From contig NZ_JAKJXE010000002.1 of NCBI RefSeq assembly GCF_021728295.1, positions 461,711-525,710 of the forward strand: a stretch of 64,000 bases of DNA, read 5' to 3'. Shown one piece after another: positions 45,301-55,298 of the stretch; the stretch's first letter is position 1; each line of letters begins with the position of its first letter. Source of the stretch: Pseudomonas petrae. GTDB taxonomy: Bacteria; Pseudomonadota; Gammaproteobacteria; Pseudomonadales; Pseudomonadaceae. A program made the position numbers and the translations under genes. The notes beneath the pieces are model-generated. The model was not told the DNA's origin. It saw only the letters and a program-made list of their open reading frames with translations, and searched no databases.

Positions 45301-48300
45301 CAGCGGCCAGGCCGGCCTCGATGGCAGCTTCTCCCTGACCCTGAGCGCGGCGCAAACCGACGGTCAGCTGTTGCAAGTCACCCAGGCCGACAGTGCGGGC
45401 AACCAGTCGGTGCCCGCCTCGATTACTGCGCCGGACCTCAGCGCGCCGGCACCTGTGACCAACCTTGATCTGTCGGCCAACGGTCTGATCGTCACCGGGA
45501 ACGGTCAGATCGGCGCCACCGTCACCGTCAAGGATGCCCTCGGCGGCACGCTGGGCAGCGCCGTGGTCGGCAGTGACGGCCGCTTTGAAGTCACCTTGTC
45601 CAGCGCGCAGATCAACGGCCAGACCCTCAGCGTCACACAAGTCGATGGGTCGACGCTGGCCTCTCCCGCTACGCCATTGCAGGCAGCGGACATCCAGGCG
45701 CCCGACGCCCCGACCGCCCTGACCTTGAGCGCTGATGGACTGACGCTGAGCGGCCAGGGTGAGCCCGGCGCCACGGTCAACGTGCGGGACGCCAATGGCA
45801 ACCTGCTGGGCACCGCCACGGCTGATACGACCGGTCGCTTTGACGTCCTGCTCAACTCGGCCCAGGACGACGGCCAGGTGCTGCTGGCCAAGCAGACCGA
45901 CGCGGCAGGCAACATCTCCCCTGCTTCCTCCTTCACCGCGCCGGACACCACTGCGCCGGACGCACCCACCGGGATCAGCATCAGCAATGACGGCCTGACC
46001 GTTTCCGGGACAGGCGTTGCAGGCGACATCGTTCAAGTGCGCGATGCCAGCGGGACCCTGCTGGGCTCGGCCACCGTCGCCACCAACGGCAGCTTTGCGG
46101 TGACGCTAAGTCCGGCTCAGCTGGACGGGCAACTGCTGAGCGTGACCCAGACCGACGCCAGCACCCTGCCCTCGCCGCCCGCCTCTGTCGCGGCGCCCGA
46201 CATCACTGCACCGCCTGCTGTCATCGACCTCACGCTCGACGGCAATGGCCTGCTGACTGGCACCACGGTACCCGGCGGCTCGGTGAAAATCCTCGACGCC
46301 AATGGCGTTCAGATCGGCGCTGCCGTTGCCGGGGCTGACGGGGTTTTCACCTTTAACGTTGCGCCGATCCTTAGAAACGGCGAAGCGGTGCAAGTGGTGG
46401 CGACCGACGGTGCCAACGACGCGCTGGCAACCCAGGTGCTCGCACCTGACACCACCCAACCGGTCGATGTGACGAATCTGGCGATCAGCCCGGACGGCGC
46501 GAGCGTTTCCGGCATCGGCGAGCCCGGCACCACCGTCACCGTTCGCGGACCGGGCAACCAGCAGCTCGGTACTGGCACCGTTGGCCAGGATGGCACGTTC
46601 GTCATCGGCCTCAATCCGCCTGCCGCAAGCAACACCAACGTGGACGTCATCAGCACCGACGCCAGTGGCAAAGCGTCAAACGCGGTCACCCTCGCAGGGC
46701 CGGACGGCACGCAGCTGGCGACCCCCAGCGGCATGTCCATCAGCGCCGACGGTTTCATCATGACCGGCGCCGCAACGGCGGGCAGCACGGTCACCATCCT
46801 TGACAGCAACGGCGTCAGCCTGGGCAGCGGCAGGGTCAACAGCCTGGGCCGCTTCAGCATCCTGATGCGTTTCGCCCAATTGAATGCACAGACCTTGCAC
46901 GTCGTCTCGACCGATGACGCAGGCCACACTTCGGTCACCGCGCTGGTTGTTGCCAACGACCTGACGGCGCCCGAAGCCCCGGCGGGTTTGACCATCAACG
47001 CCGATGGCAGCTCCGTCACCGGGCGCGGTGAAGCCGGTGCGACGGTGACCATTACAAACAGTGGCGGTACCGTGCTGGGTACCGGCATCGTCGCGGGCAA
47101 CGGCGTCTTCACCCTCGCGCTGACCCCGTCGCAACTGGACGCGCAACCCCTGACGGCGACCCAGGTCGATCAGGCGGGCAACGTCTCACAGGTCGCCAGC
47201 ATCATCGCACCCGACCTGACGGCGCCCGACGCTGCGACGGGTCTGACCATCAACAACGTCGGCACCGTGGTCAACGGCCTCGGCGAAGCCGGCGCGACCG
47301 TGACCATTCGTGATGCCGCAGGCAACATCCTCGCCACCGGCCTCGTCAACCAGAGCGGCCAGTTTCAGGTCACTCTGCCGAACGCCGTCACCACCGGCGC
47401 CCCGCTGACCGTCACCCTGACCGATGCGGCGGGCAATGTCTCGGCCGGTGCAAGCCTGACGACGGTGGACACTACCCCGCCGGCCCTGCCGCAGAACCTG
47501 CTGATCAGCGCCAACGGCAGCACGCTCACCGGTACCGGCGAGGCCGGCGCAACGGTGAAAGTCCTCGACGCCAGCGGCACATTGCTTGGCACCGCGCTGG
47601 TGGCCAGTGACGGCACCTTTACCGTGACCCTCGCCCCTGCGCCGAATAACGGCCAGGCCCTCGACATCAGCCAGACCGACCCGAGCGGTAACGTCTCGCC
47701 GTCGGCAAACCTCACGGCGCCGGACATCAGCCCGCCCGCCGCCCTCACCCAAGTGTCGGTGAACGCCGACGGCCTGACCGTGACCGGCCGGGGCGAACCC
47801 GGCGCCACGGTGTCGGTGCGCACGTCCGGCGGTGCCCTGTTGGGCACGGCGCTGGTGGCCGCAAATGGCGCGTTCAGCGTCACGTTGAACGCCGCGCAGA
47901 TCAACGCCGAAGTCTTGACCGTCACCCAGGAAGATCCGCCCGGCAACGTGTCGACGGCGGTGAACGTGACGTCCGTCGACCTCACTGCACCGGACAGCCC
48001 AGGCGCCCTGCTGCTCAGCGGCAGCGGCGTGCAACTGGCGGGGAATGCCGAAGCGGGCAGCACCGTCACTGTGCGCGATGCCTCCGGCAACGTGCTGGGT
48101 TCAGGCGTCGCCGGGGCCAATGGGGTGTTCCAGGTCAACCTGTCCAGCCCTCAACTCAACGGCCAGAATCTCAGCGTGACGGCCACTGATGCGGCCGGTA
48201 ATGTCTCGGCGGCGGCGCCTTATCAAGCCGCCGACACGACCGCGCCCGCCGCTGCCAGCAACCTGGCCGTCAGCGCCGATGGCCTGACCCTGGGCGGTAC

Positions 48301-51300
48301 CGGCGAGGCCGGTGCAACGGTGGTCGTGCGCGATGCCAGTGGCAACGCGTTGGGCACTGCGACCGTGGCGGCCAACGGCAGCTTCACCGTGGGCCTTAAC
48401 CCAGCGGCAGTGGCCGGCGGCACGTTGACCGTGGTTCAGACCGACGCCGCCGGCAATCCTTCCGATGCCAGCACAGTGGTTGCCCCCGGCAATCTCGCGG
48501 AACCTGCGCCGCTCAATCTGGCCCTCAGTGCAGACGGGCTGACCCTGAGCGGTACCGCCAACGCCGGCAGCACCGTCAGCATCCGCACCGCATCCGGTGT
48601 GCTGCTGGGCACGGCGCTGGTCAATGGCGACGGCACGTTCAGTGCGCAGCTCAATGCCGCGCAGCTCAACGGCGAGTCGCTCTCGGCCATCGCCACCTCC
48701 AGCGACGGCGTCAACTCGCTGGCCACCGGTTACCTGGCCGCGGACGTCACCGCCCCGGGGGCGCTCACCGATCTAGCCCTCAACTCCAACGGCCTGACCC
48801 TGACCGGCCACGGCGAAGCGGGCGCGACGGTCACGGTGCTGGGCGCTGGCGGGGTTATCCTCGGCGCCGGCCAAGTGGGCGCCGACGGCAATTTCTCGCT
48901 GACGCTGAACGCGCCGCAAATTGCCGGCCAGTCCCTGAGCATCAGCCAGACCGGCGTCGCCGGTAATGAATCCGCCAGCATCGCGCTGACCGCCAGAGAC
49001 CTGATCGCCCCGAATGCACCGCTGGCCCTGGCGGTGACGCCAGACGGCGCGGTGCTGTCGGGCACCGGTGAGCCCGGCGCCACGGTGAACGTGTACAACG
49101 CTCCCGGGACCCTGGTCGGCTCCGGCAGCGTGCGCATCGACGGCACCTTCCAGCTCAACCTCACCACCCCACAAGCCAACGGCGAACTGCTGGCGGTAAC
49201 CCTGACCGATGCGGCCGGGAATATTTCCCTGCCCGCCAGCCTGACCTCGGTCGACACCACGGCGCCGCTCGCCCTGACCCAGCTGAACATTTCCAGCGAT
49301 GGCGCGACGCTGATCGGCCGCGGTGAAGCCGGGGCGATTGTCACGGTGACCAACAACCTCGGCACCGTGCTTGGCACCGCAACGGTGGGCAGCACCGGGG
49401 CGTTTACCCTGGTGCTGGTCCCTGCGCTGACCAACGCCGAAGTGCTGACGCTGGTGCAACGCGATGCCGTCGGCAACGTGTCACCGCAAGCCAGCCTGAC
49501 CACGCCGGACTTCACCCCGCCCGATCAGCTCGACAACGTGAGCATCAACGCGGCAGGCGCAGTGGTGACCGGTACCGGTGAAGCCGGCGCCACTGTCACC
49601 GTGCGCGATGCCGGCGGCACCCTGCTCGGGACCACGCTGGTGCTGACGGACGGCACGTTCAGCGTCACCCTCTCCACCCCGCAGATCAACAACCAGGTAC
49701 TGAGCGTTCAGCAGGCCGACCCACCCGGCAACGTCAGTGTGCCCGCGACGGTCATCGCCCCGGATTTGACGCCCCCAGCGGTCGCCACCGACCTGCAGTT
49801 CAATGCGTCCGGCAGCGTGCTCAGCGGCAGCGGCGAAGCTGGCGCGGGGGTGCGCATTACCTTGGCCGATGGCACGCAAGTCGGCACCGGCACCGTGGGC
49901 GTCGATGGCAAATTCCTGATCACGTTGACCCAGACGCAGAACACCGGTCAGCCCGTGTTCGTCGTGCTCACCGACGCTGCCACCAATGCCTCGGCAGCGG
50001 CTTCCGTTGCTTCACCCGACCTGACGCCGCCCGCAGCGGTCACCAACGTGCAAATCGATAACACTGGCGTGGTGGTCAGCGGCCGCGGTGAAGCAGGTGC
50101 CAGCCTGTTGATCACCGATGCCGCCGGCGACATTGTCGGCACGGGCGTGGTCGGGGTGGATGGTAATTTCGCGGTCTCGCTGTCGGTGCCGCAAATCAAT
50201 GGCGAGCTGCTGTCGGTGGTGCAACGCGATGCCGCGGGCAACCCGTCCGCCGGCGCGCCGGTCACGGCACCGGACACTACGCCCCCGGCGCTGCCTGTGG
50301 TGACCACGCTGAGTGCCAACGGCCTGACGCTGAGCGGTACGGGTGAAGCCGGCGCGACGGTCAAAGTGACCAGTGCCAGCGGCGCCAGCCTCGGCAGCGC
50401 CACGGTGCAGGCCGACGGGACATTCAGCGTTGCGTTGAGCGCCGCCCAGCTCAATGGCGAGAAGCTCAATCTGACCCAGACCGATGTTGCCACCAACGTC
50501 TCCGGCACGGTGGTTTACCAGGCCGCCGACGTGACCGACCCGGCGGCGGTGACCAACCTCTCGGTCAGCCAGGACGGTCTGATCCTCAGCGGCAGCGGAG
50601 AAGCCGGCGCTACGATCACCGTTTCGGTGGCGGGCACGCCGGTGCTTGGCACGGCCATCGTGCGGGCAGACGGCACGTTCAGCGTTGCGCTGTCGACTCC
50701 GCAGCTCAATGGCCAGTCGCTGTCGGTGGTGCAAGTCGACGCAGCGCAAAACGATTCGACGCCGGTCGCGCTCATCGCGCCGGACAGCACGCCGCCAGCG
50801 GTGCCCGTCATCACCTCGCTTACCGGCAACGGCACCATCCTGCAAGGCACGGCCGAAGCCAACAGCGTTGTGACGGTGACGTCCGCTAACGGGACATTGT
50901 TGGGGACTGCCCAAGCCAATGCCGGGGGGCAGTACTCGATCACGCTGAATCCGGCGCAGACCAACGGGCAATACATCGCGGTCATCGCGACGGATGCGGC
51001 CAACAACCACTCGGCGCCGCTGACCTACCAAGTGCCGGATACCCAGGCGCCTGATGCGGTCAGCAACCTGACCATCAGCGCCGATTATTTGCTGCTGGCG
51101 GGGCGTGGTGAAGCGGGCGCGACGGTGACCGTGAAAGACGCCTTGGGCGCAACCGTCGGCAGCGGGCAAGTCGCGGCCAATGGCACGTTCGTGGTCACAC
51201 TGGTTCCCGGCATCACGGCCAACAGTGTTCTGACGGCCGGCCAGACGGACGCCAGCGGCAATGCCTCCGGCACCATCGACCTCACCGTTCCTGTGACGCC

Positions 51301-54300
51301 TCCAACGAATGCGCCGACCAATCTGTTGGTCAGCGCCGACGGCCTGAGCGTCACCGGCAGTGCCGCAACCGGCACCACCATCACGGTATACAGCGCGACG
51401 GGCGCCGTGCTCGGGACGGCGGCCACCAATCCGGGCGGCACGTTCAGCGTCACCCTCAGCACCGCGCAAACCAATGGCGAAAGCCTTGGCGTGACGGCCA
51501 GCACCGGAGCAGGCGGCGCATCACTGCCGGCTGCGGTGCTGGCCGCTGACACCACGCCGCCGGCGGTACTCAGTGATCTTGCGGTCAGCGCCACCGGCAC
51601 TGTGGTGACCGGTCGTGGCGAAGCCGGGGCAACGGTGACCATCACCACCGCCGCCGGTGCGCCCCTCGGCACTGCCGTGGTCAATGCCAGTGGGACCTTC
51701 AGCGTGACGCTGAGCCAGGCCCAAGCCAACGGTCAGGTGCTCAACGCGTATCAGACCGATACCGCCTTGTTGCAGTCGGCCACGTTGCCGGTCACCGCAC
51801 CCGACATCACCGCACCGAATGCACCGTTGCAACTGACCCTCAATGGCGCAGGCACCGTGCTGAGCGGCATCGGCGAAGCCGGCGCTACCGTTACGGTGCG
51901 CAGCAGCCTCGGCGTCGTACTCGGCACTGCAACGGTCGCACTGGATGGCACGTTCAACGCCAACCTGTCGGCGGCGCAACTCAATGGCCAGGTGCTGACG
52001 GTGAGTCAGCGTGACGCCGCCGGTAACGTCTCGTTGCTCGCCAACCTCAGCGCTGTCGACACCACGCCGCCCGCTGCGCTGACCAATGTGGCGCTGAATG
52101 TTGCGGGCCTGCAGGTCTCCGGCTTCGGCGAGGCCGGCGCGACCGTGCGCGTGACCAACGCGGCCGGTACGCTGCTCGGCACCGCGGTGGTCAATGCGGC
52201 GGGCGGGTTTGTCGTCTCGCTCTCCAGCGCCCAGTTGAACGGTCAGGTGCTGAGCGTCCAGCAAGCGGACGTAGCAGGTAATGCGTCGGTCGTCGCGACG
52301 GTCACCGCCCTCGACCTTCAGGCCCCTAATGCACCTTCGGCCCTGTTGTTGGCCGCCAACGGCCTGACCCTCAGCGGCAGCGGTGAGGCCGGCGCGACCG
52401 TCAATGTGTTCAACGCCACCGGCACCCTGCTCGGGACCACAACGGTGGGCGCAGGCGGGACGTTCAACCTCACCCTCAATGCGGCACAGCTGGACGGCCA
52501 GGCGCTGACGGTGCGTCAGGTCGACGTCGCGGGCAACGTGTCTGCTGCCGCCAGCCTTCTGGCTGCGGACATCACGGCGCCGGGCGTACCGACAGCGGTG
52601 GCCGTGAATGCCAGCGGCTCGGTGGTCACGGGCACCGGTGTTGCCGGTTCGACAGTGACCGTGCGCAATGCACTGGGCGCGGTCCTCGGCAGCACGACAG
52701 TCGCCGCCAACGGCAGCTTCTCGGTGGCGCTGAACGCCGCTCAGATCAACAACCAGGTGCTGAGCATCACCCAGGCGGATGCCGCGGGTAACGTATCGCT
52801 TTCGGCAAGCGCTATTGCGCCTGACCTGACACCCCCTGCTGCACCCGGTGCGCTGCTGGTCAGCGTGGATGGCCTGACGGTCATCGGCAGCGGGGAAATC
52901 GGTTCAACGGTGCAGATCAAATCCACCGGCGGCGCAGTGCTCGGGACGGGCACCGTCGGGGCCACGGGGGTATTCAGCGTCACCCTCGCCCCTGCGCAGA
53001 TCAACGGCGAAACCCTGCTGGTCAGCCTCACCGACATCAAGGGCAACCTCTCGGTGGCGGCCAACGTCACCGCCCCGGACATCGACGTCAACGCCCCAGT
53101 GATCGCCAGCGATAACCTCGCCACGGCGTCGGTCACGCTGGTGCCGGTGAAGACCACGCAGAATTTTGCGGACTCGTTCACCACACTGCTGGCCGGGTTC
53201 TCCAAGGCGTTTGTGTTCACGGTCAACAGCGGCACCAGCCTTGACCCGACCCTGACGCTGACCACCGGCAGCCTGGTGTCCCTGCTCGACGGCGTGGTCT
53301 ACACGCTGCAGGTCAAGAACGCCAGCGGCAACTGGGTCACCCTGGACGTCAACGGCAACGGCGGCCTGCTCGACCTGGTGGCGATCACCGGCCAGGGCGT
53401 GCGGGTGAATATCGGCGACTTGCTGGGTGGCGATTACCGGCTGGTCGTGTCGAGCACCGGCATCGGCGTGTTGACAAGCGTCACCACGCAGCTGCAGCTG
53501 GATGTCACCAGCCTGACCCAGTTCAACGGGGTGGCCGGTGCCGCCGTGACCGGCAACGTCATCACCAACCCGGGCATTGATGGCCAGGCGGATGTGACCG
53601 GCCCGGACAACGGCGCGGTGCTGCAAGTACTGAAAAACGGCAGCTACGTCACCGCCAGCGCCGGCGTGACGGTGCAAGGCCTATACGGCACGCTGACCAT
53701 CGACGCCAGCGGCAACTACAGCTACAGACCTGATGGGGCGGTCACCAGCGTCGGCAAAGTGGATGTCTTCAGCTATCAGCTGGGGCATCCGAACGGCCTG
53801 AGCGACACGGCCAATCTGTATGTGCGCATCGACAGCCCGCAGGCCACCGAAGTGTGGAGCGACAGCAACCTGGCCAGCCCGGCCTTCCTGGTCGACGCCA
53901 CCAACGACATCGCGGTCAGCGACATCACCCTGGTCAACAAGGAGGTCATCACCAACTCGACGTTGGGCAGCTTTAACGTGCCGGTACTCGGCGGCGGTAA
54001 CGGTTCGTGGAACACCAGCGTGGCGGCCGGTACCGTCAGTGACCTGACGGTGGTGGTCAACTCGAGCAACCTGCTGAGCCTGCTGGGGTCGCTGACCGTC
54101 GGCCTGTACAAGCTCAACACCACGACCAACCAGTACGTGCTGGTAAAAAGCTATGGCGGCAGTTCGCTGGCGAACCTGGGCGGCGGCAACTACGGCATCC
54201 GCTTCGACGACCAGACGGCGGGCAGCTATCAGGTGAAAATCAGCTCGGCCGGCATCGGTGTCCTGAGCACCGTCAACGCCAGCCTGATCAACGACGCTAC

Positions 54301-55186
54301 GTACACCAATCAGTTTGTCGTCGGCAGCTACACCACGGTGGCGGGCAATCTGCTCAGCGACATCGCCGGCGGCGGGGCTGACGTGCTGGGCTCGGCGTTC
54401 ACCGTGCTCAACGTGCTGGCGGCAGGCAGTTACGTGACGCCGGGTTACAACGGCACCACGATTGTCGGCACCTATGGCTCGTTGCTGGTGCAGGCCGACG
54501 GTCGCTACACCTACACCCTGACGCCGGGGCAGACCGATGCGGTCATCGGCCACGAAGACGTCTTCACTTATCAGCTCAAGCACCCCAACGGCACCACCGA
54601 CACGACGACGCTGACCATTGATTTGGGACAGGCCGGTGCCATGGCCAGCACCTCGTTCGCCGCGCTGTCCACCGTAGCGAATGTCGATGATCACAGCGCC
54701 ACCGCCGTTGCCACCACCGGCGCCGAGCTGATTCAGGGCACGGCGGGCAACGACACCCTGGACGGGTCCCATGGCGGCGCGGTCACCCTCCAGGGCGGCG
54801 CCGGCAACGACACGCTGATCATCGCCGACCAGCATTTCGCTTCGGTCGATGGCGGCACGGGCACCGACACGCTGCTCTGGGCGGGGGGCGATGCCACCAT
54901 CAACCTGGCTGATCTGCAGAGCCGGATCCACAACATCGAGGTGCTGGATTTGAACCACACCAGTGCCGTCGCGCTGACCATCAGCCTGGCGGACCTGGTG
55001 TCCATTACCTCGGCGGACAACAGTACATTGATCATCAAGGGGGGCAGCGAAGACAGCGTGCACATGAGCAACACCTGGGTCGCCGGCGGTGCGCAACAGG
55101 CCGATGGCGTCGATTACACCCAGTACACGCCGCAAGAAGATCCAACCCATCATCTGTGGGTGCAGAACGGTATTCACGTCGTTTGA
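42323..55186 (+). CDS. lapF: giant Ig-repeat biofilm adhesin, LapF/BapA type
   Basis: Type I-secreted surface adhesin of 4,287 residues from ATG 42323 (MDNIVVANKATSELTAKTWG), with AAGGAC upstream. Layout: BapA-type prefix domain (residues ~1-118), a hydrophobic Gly/Ala stretch (FAGLGLLGAGGAAAAGGVAG) and ten consecutive glycines, then about 40 Ig-like repeats of ~86 residues, each opening like DTTAPDAP and carrying LTGTGEAGATVTVRDA and ADGTFSVTL-like text. Two related ~230-residue modules follow (~3590-4080). The C terminus (~4120-4287) has RTX-like GTAGNDTLDG, LQGGAGNDTL and DGGTGTDTL and a type I secretion signal. The exporter genes follow directly, as with lapF in P. putida. LapF-specific naming rests on this arrangement and the prefix domain. 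Confidence 0.88.
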   Translation: MDNIVVANKATSELTAKTWGDLSLNSPSVVQMPVPPSQVASVSRNGQDLVVNLKNGEHIKVANFFNTAPDGPNSDMVFQAEDGTLWQAQYDTQSFNGFTFDEVNSLDELIADTGVVSGATPTWAFAGLGLLGAGGAAAAGGVAGGGGGGGGGGNAADTSAPVAPGNLLVSADGTLLTGTSEAGATIQVRNNAGTLLGSGVVAPDGSFSLTLNPPQTTGQPLVVSATDAAGNVSPPAQATTPDTDGGQPGGETPPGPDITPPGAPANLAVNPTGSVLTGTGEAGATIQVRAADGTLLGSAVVSADGTFSLTLSPAQTDGQSLTVNAVDAAGNVSPPAQALAPDIDVPPGGDTTAPNAPGNLVVSADGTRITGSGEVGATIQVRAADGTLLGSGTVGTDGTFSLGLNPPQTDGQSLTVNAVDAAGNVSPPAQAQAPDIDVTPPGGDVTPPDAPTGIAISGNGSIVSGRGEVGSTASVIDANGNVLGTAVVGTDGLFNITLNAPQNAGQSLQVTLTDAAGNTSANVPVQAPDTTPPAAPSDFVLSADGLTLTGRAEAGSRVLVRNASGAVIGATRAGLDGTFSVTLDTAQTNGEKLNVSATDSAGNSASAELTAADTTPPDQVTDVVISADGTQVSGKGEAGATVTLVGANGTPIGTVVVGANGTFATTLTPPVNPGDLVQVTQTDPAGLPSPVLVVTAPDASGPATPSGLVINADGTQLTGTASAGSVVQVRDANGVLLGSATVGSTGSFTVVLNPAQANGEVVDVVAVDGQGESSVTVPVTAPDITGPSAATDLSVANNGLTLTGRGEPGSAVSVRDAQGNVIGTGVTSATGNFTVNLASAQTNGQALQVVLNDAAGNPSPVAPVNAPDLDGPLQPSAISIDASGTTLTGTGEAGSTITVTGANGIVLGTAVAAANGQFSVILNSPQNNGQTLLISASDSSGGAPATVSFVTPDTQAPAALTNLALDGTGLTLTGVGEAGATVTVRDAAGNVIGSGQAGLDGSFSLTLSAAQTDGQLLQVTQADSAGNQSVPASITAPDLSAPAPVTNLDLSANGLIVTGNGQIGATVTVKDALGGTLGSAVVGSDGRFEVTLSSAQINGQTLSVTQVDGSTLASPATPLQAADIQAPDAPTALTLSADGLTLSGQGEPGATVNVRDANGNLLGTATADTTGRFDVLLNSAQDDGQVLLAKQTDAAGNISPASSFTAPDTTAPDAPTGISISNDGLTVSGTGVAGDIVQVRDASGTLLGSATVATNGSFAVTLSPAQLDGQLLSVTQTDASTLPSPPASVAAPDITAPPAVIDLTLDGNGLLTGTTVPGGSVKILDANGVQIGAAVAGADGVFTFNVAPILRNGEAVQVVATDGANDALATQVLAPDTTQPVDVTNLAISPDGASVSGIGEPGTTVTVRGPGNQQLGTGTVGQDGTFVIGLNPPAASNTNVDVISTDASGKASNAVTLAGPDGTQLATPSGMSISADGFIMTGAATAGSTVTILDSNGVSLGSGRVNSLGRFSILMRFAQLNAQTLHVVSTDDAGHTSVTALVVANDLTAPEAPAGLTINADGSSVTGRGEAGATVTITNSGGTVLGTGIVAGNGVFTLALTPSQLDAQPLTATQVDQAGNVSQVASIIAPDLTAPDAATGLTINNVGTVVNGLGEAGATVTIRDAAGNILATGLVNQSGQFQVTLPNAVTTGAPLTVTLTDAAGNVSAGASLTTVDTTPPALPQNLLISANGSTLTGTGEAGATVKVLDASGTLLGTALVASDGTFTVTLAPAPNNGQALDISQTDPSGNVSPSANLTAPDISPPAALTQVSVNADGLTVTGRGEPGATVSVRTSGGALLGTALVAANGAFSVTLNAAQINAEVLTVTQEDPPGNVSTAVNVTSVDLTAPDSPGALLLSGSGVQLAGNAEAGSTVTVRDASGNVLGSGVAGANGVFQVNLSSPQLNGQNLSVTATDAAGNVSAAAPYQAADTTAPAAASNLAVSADGLTLGGTGEAGATVVVRDASGNALGTATVAANGSFTVGLNPAAVAGGTLTVVQTDAAGNPSDASTVVAPGNLAEPAPLNLALSADGLTLSGTANAGSTVSIRTASGVLLGTALVNGDGTFSAQLNAAQLNGESLSAIATSSDGVNSLATGYLAADVTAPGALTDLALNSNGLTLTGHGEAGATVTVLGAGGVILGAGQVGADGNFSLTLNAPQIAGQSLSISQTGVAGNESASIALTARDLIAPNAPLALAVTPDGAVLSGTGEPGATVNVYNAPGTLVGSGSVRIDGTFQLNLTTPQANGELLAVTLTDAAGNISLPASLTSVDTTAPLALTQLNISSDGATLIGRGEAGAIVTVTNNLGTVLGTATVGSTGAFTLVLVPALTNAEVLTLVQRDAVGNVSPQASLTTPDFTPPDQLDNVSINAAGAVVTGTGEAGATVTVRDAGGTLLGTTLVLTDGTFSVTLSTPQINNQVLSVQQADPPGNVSVPATVIAPDLTPPAVATDLQFNASGSVLSGSGEAGAGVRITLADGTQVGTGTVGVDGKFLITLTQTQNTGQPVFVVLTDAATNASAAASVASPDLTPPAAVTNVQIDNTGVVVSGRGEAGASLLITDAAGDIVGTGVVGVDGNFAVSLSVPQINGELLSVVQRDAAGNPSAGAPVTAPDTTPPALPVVTTLSANGLTLSGTGEAGATVKVTSASGASLGSATVQADGTFSVALSAAQLNGEKLNLTQTDVATNVSGTVVYQAADVTDPAAVTNLSVSQDGLILSGSGEAGATITVSVAGTPVLGTAIVRADGTFSVALSTPQLNGQSLSVVQVDAAQNDSTPVALIAPDSTPPAVPVITSLTGNGTILQGTAEANSVVTVTSANGTLLGTAQANAGGQYSITLNPAQTNGQYIAVIATDAANNHSAPLTYQVPDTQAPDAVSNLTISADYLLLAGRGEAGATVTVKDALGATVGSGQVAANGTFVVTLVPGITANSVLTAGQTDASGNASGTIDLTVPVTPPTNAPTNLLVSADGLSVTGSAATGTTITVYSATGAVLGTAATNPGGTFSVTLSTAQTNGESLGVTASTGAGGASLPAAVLAADTTPPAVLSDLAVSATGTVVTGRGEAGATVTITTAAGAPLGTAVVNASGTFSVTLSQAQANGQVLNAYQTDTALLQSATLPVTAPDITAPNAPLQLTLNGAGTVLSGIGEAGATVTVRSSLGVVLGTATVALDGTFNANLSAAQLNGQVLTVSQRDAAGNVSLLANLSAVDTTPPAALTNVALNVAGLQVSGFGEAGATVRVTNAAGTLLGTAVVNAAGGFVVSLSSAQLNGQVLSVQQADVAGNASVVATVTALDLQAPNAPSALLLAANGLTLSGSGEAGATVNVFNATGTLLGTTTVGAGGTFNLTLNAAQLDGQALTVRQVDVAGNVSAAASLLAADITAPGVPTAVAVNASGSVVTGTGVAGSTVTVRNALGAVLGSTTVAANGSFSVALNAAQINNQVLSITQADAAGNVSLSASAIAPDLTPPAAPGALLVSVDGLTVIGSGEIGSTVQIKSTGGAVLGTGTVGATGVFSVTLAPAQINGETLLVSLTDIKGNLSVAANVTAPDIDVNAPVIASDNLATASVTLVPVKTTQNFADSFTTLLAGFSKAFVFTVNSGTSLDPTLTLTTGSLVSLLDGVVYTLQVKNASGNWVTLDVNGNGGLLDLVAITGQGVRVNIGDLLGGDYRLVVSSTGIGVLTSVTTQLQLDVTSLTQFNGVAGAAVTGNVITNPGIDGQADVTGPDNGAVLQVLKNGSYVTASAGVTVQGLYGTLTIDASGNYSYRPDGAVTSVGKVDVFSYQLGHPNGLSDTANLYVRIDSPQATEVWSDSNLASPAFLVDATNDIAVSDITLVNKEVITNSTLGSFNVPVLGGGNGSWNTSVAAGTVSDLTVVVNSSNLLSLLGSLTVGLYKLNTTTNQYVLVKSYGGSSLANLGGGNYGIRFDDQTAGSYQVKISSAGIGVLSTVNASLINDATYTNQFVVGSYTTVAGNLLSDIAGGGADVLGSAFTVLNVLAAGSYVTPGYNGTTIVGTYGSLLVQADGRYTYTLTPGQTDAVIGHEDVFTYQLKHPNGTTDTTTLTIDLGQAGAMASTSFAALSTVANVDDHSATAVATTGAELIQGTAGNDTLDGSHGGAVTLQGGAGNDTLIIADQHFASVDGGTGTDTLLWAGGDATINLADLQSRIHNIEVLDLNHTSAVALTISLADLVSITSADNSTLIIKGGSEDSVHMSNTWVAGGAQQADGVDYTQYTPQEDPTHHLWVQNGIHVV

Positions 55187-55221
55187 TCAGCCCGCCCTCT
55201 GGCGCTGCCAGTGGCGGGGTT

Positions 55222-55252
55222 CAACCGGCCGAATCATGGGATCGGCCGGTTG
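55222..55252 (+). terminator. hairpin between the adhesin and its exporter genes
   Basis: Perfect 11-bp stem CAACCGGCCGA / TCGGCCGGTTG around a nine-base loop, 35 bases after the adhesin stop and before the ribosome binding site of the tolC-type gene. No T run follows. It may act as a partial terminator or an mRNA-stabilising hairpin that sets the adhesin:exporter ratio. Confidence 0.5.
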
Positions 55253-55298
55253 ATTCACTAAACAAGGAAGCTCTGTATTCGTACAGTAAGGAAGCCAT

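Noticed and set aside
42704..51469. Long antisense reading frames (up to ~550 codons) opposite the adhesin gene
   Set aside because: They mirror the strong codon bias and the repeat structure of the sense gene and encode low-complexity Gly/Arg/Ala-rich text without any family resemblance.
42770..53100. Tandem repeats that could suggest a CRISPR or satellite array
   Set aside because: The period is about 258 bp, in frame, and encodes Ig-like domains; there are no short direct repeats with unique spacers.
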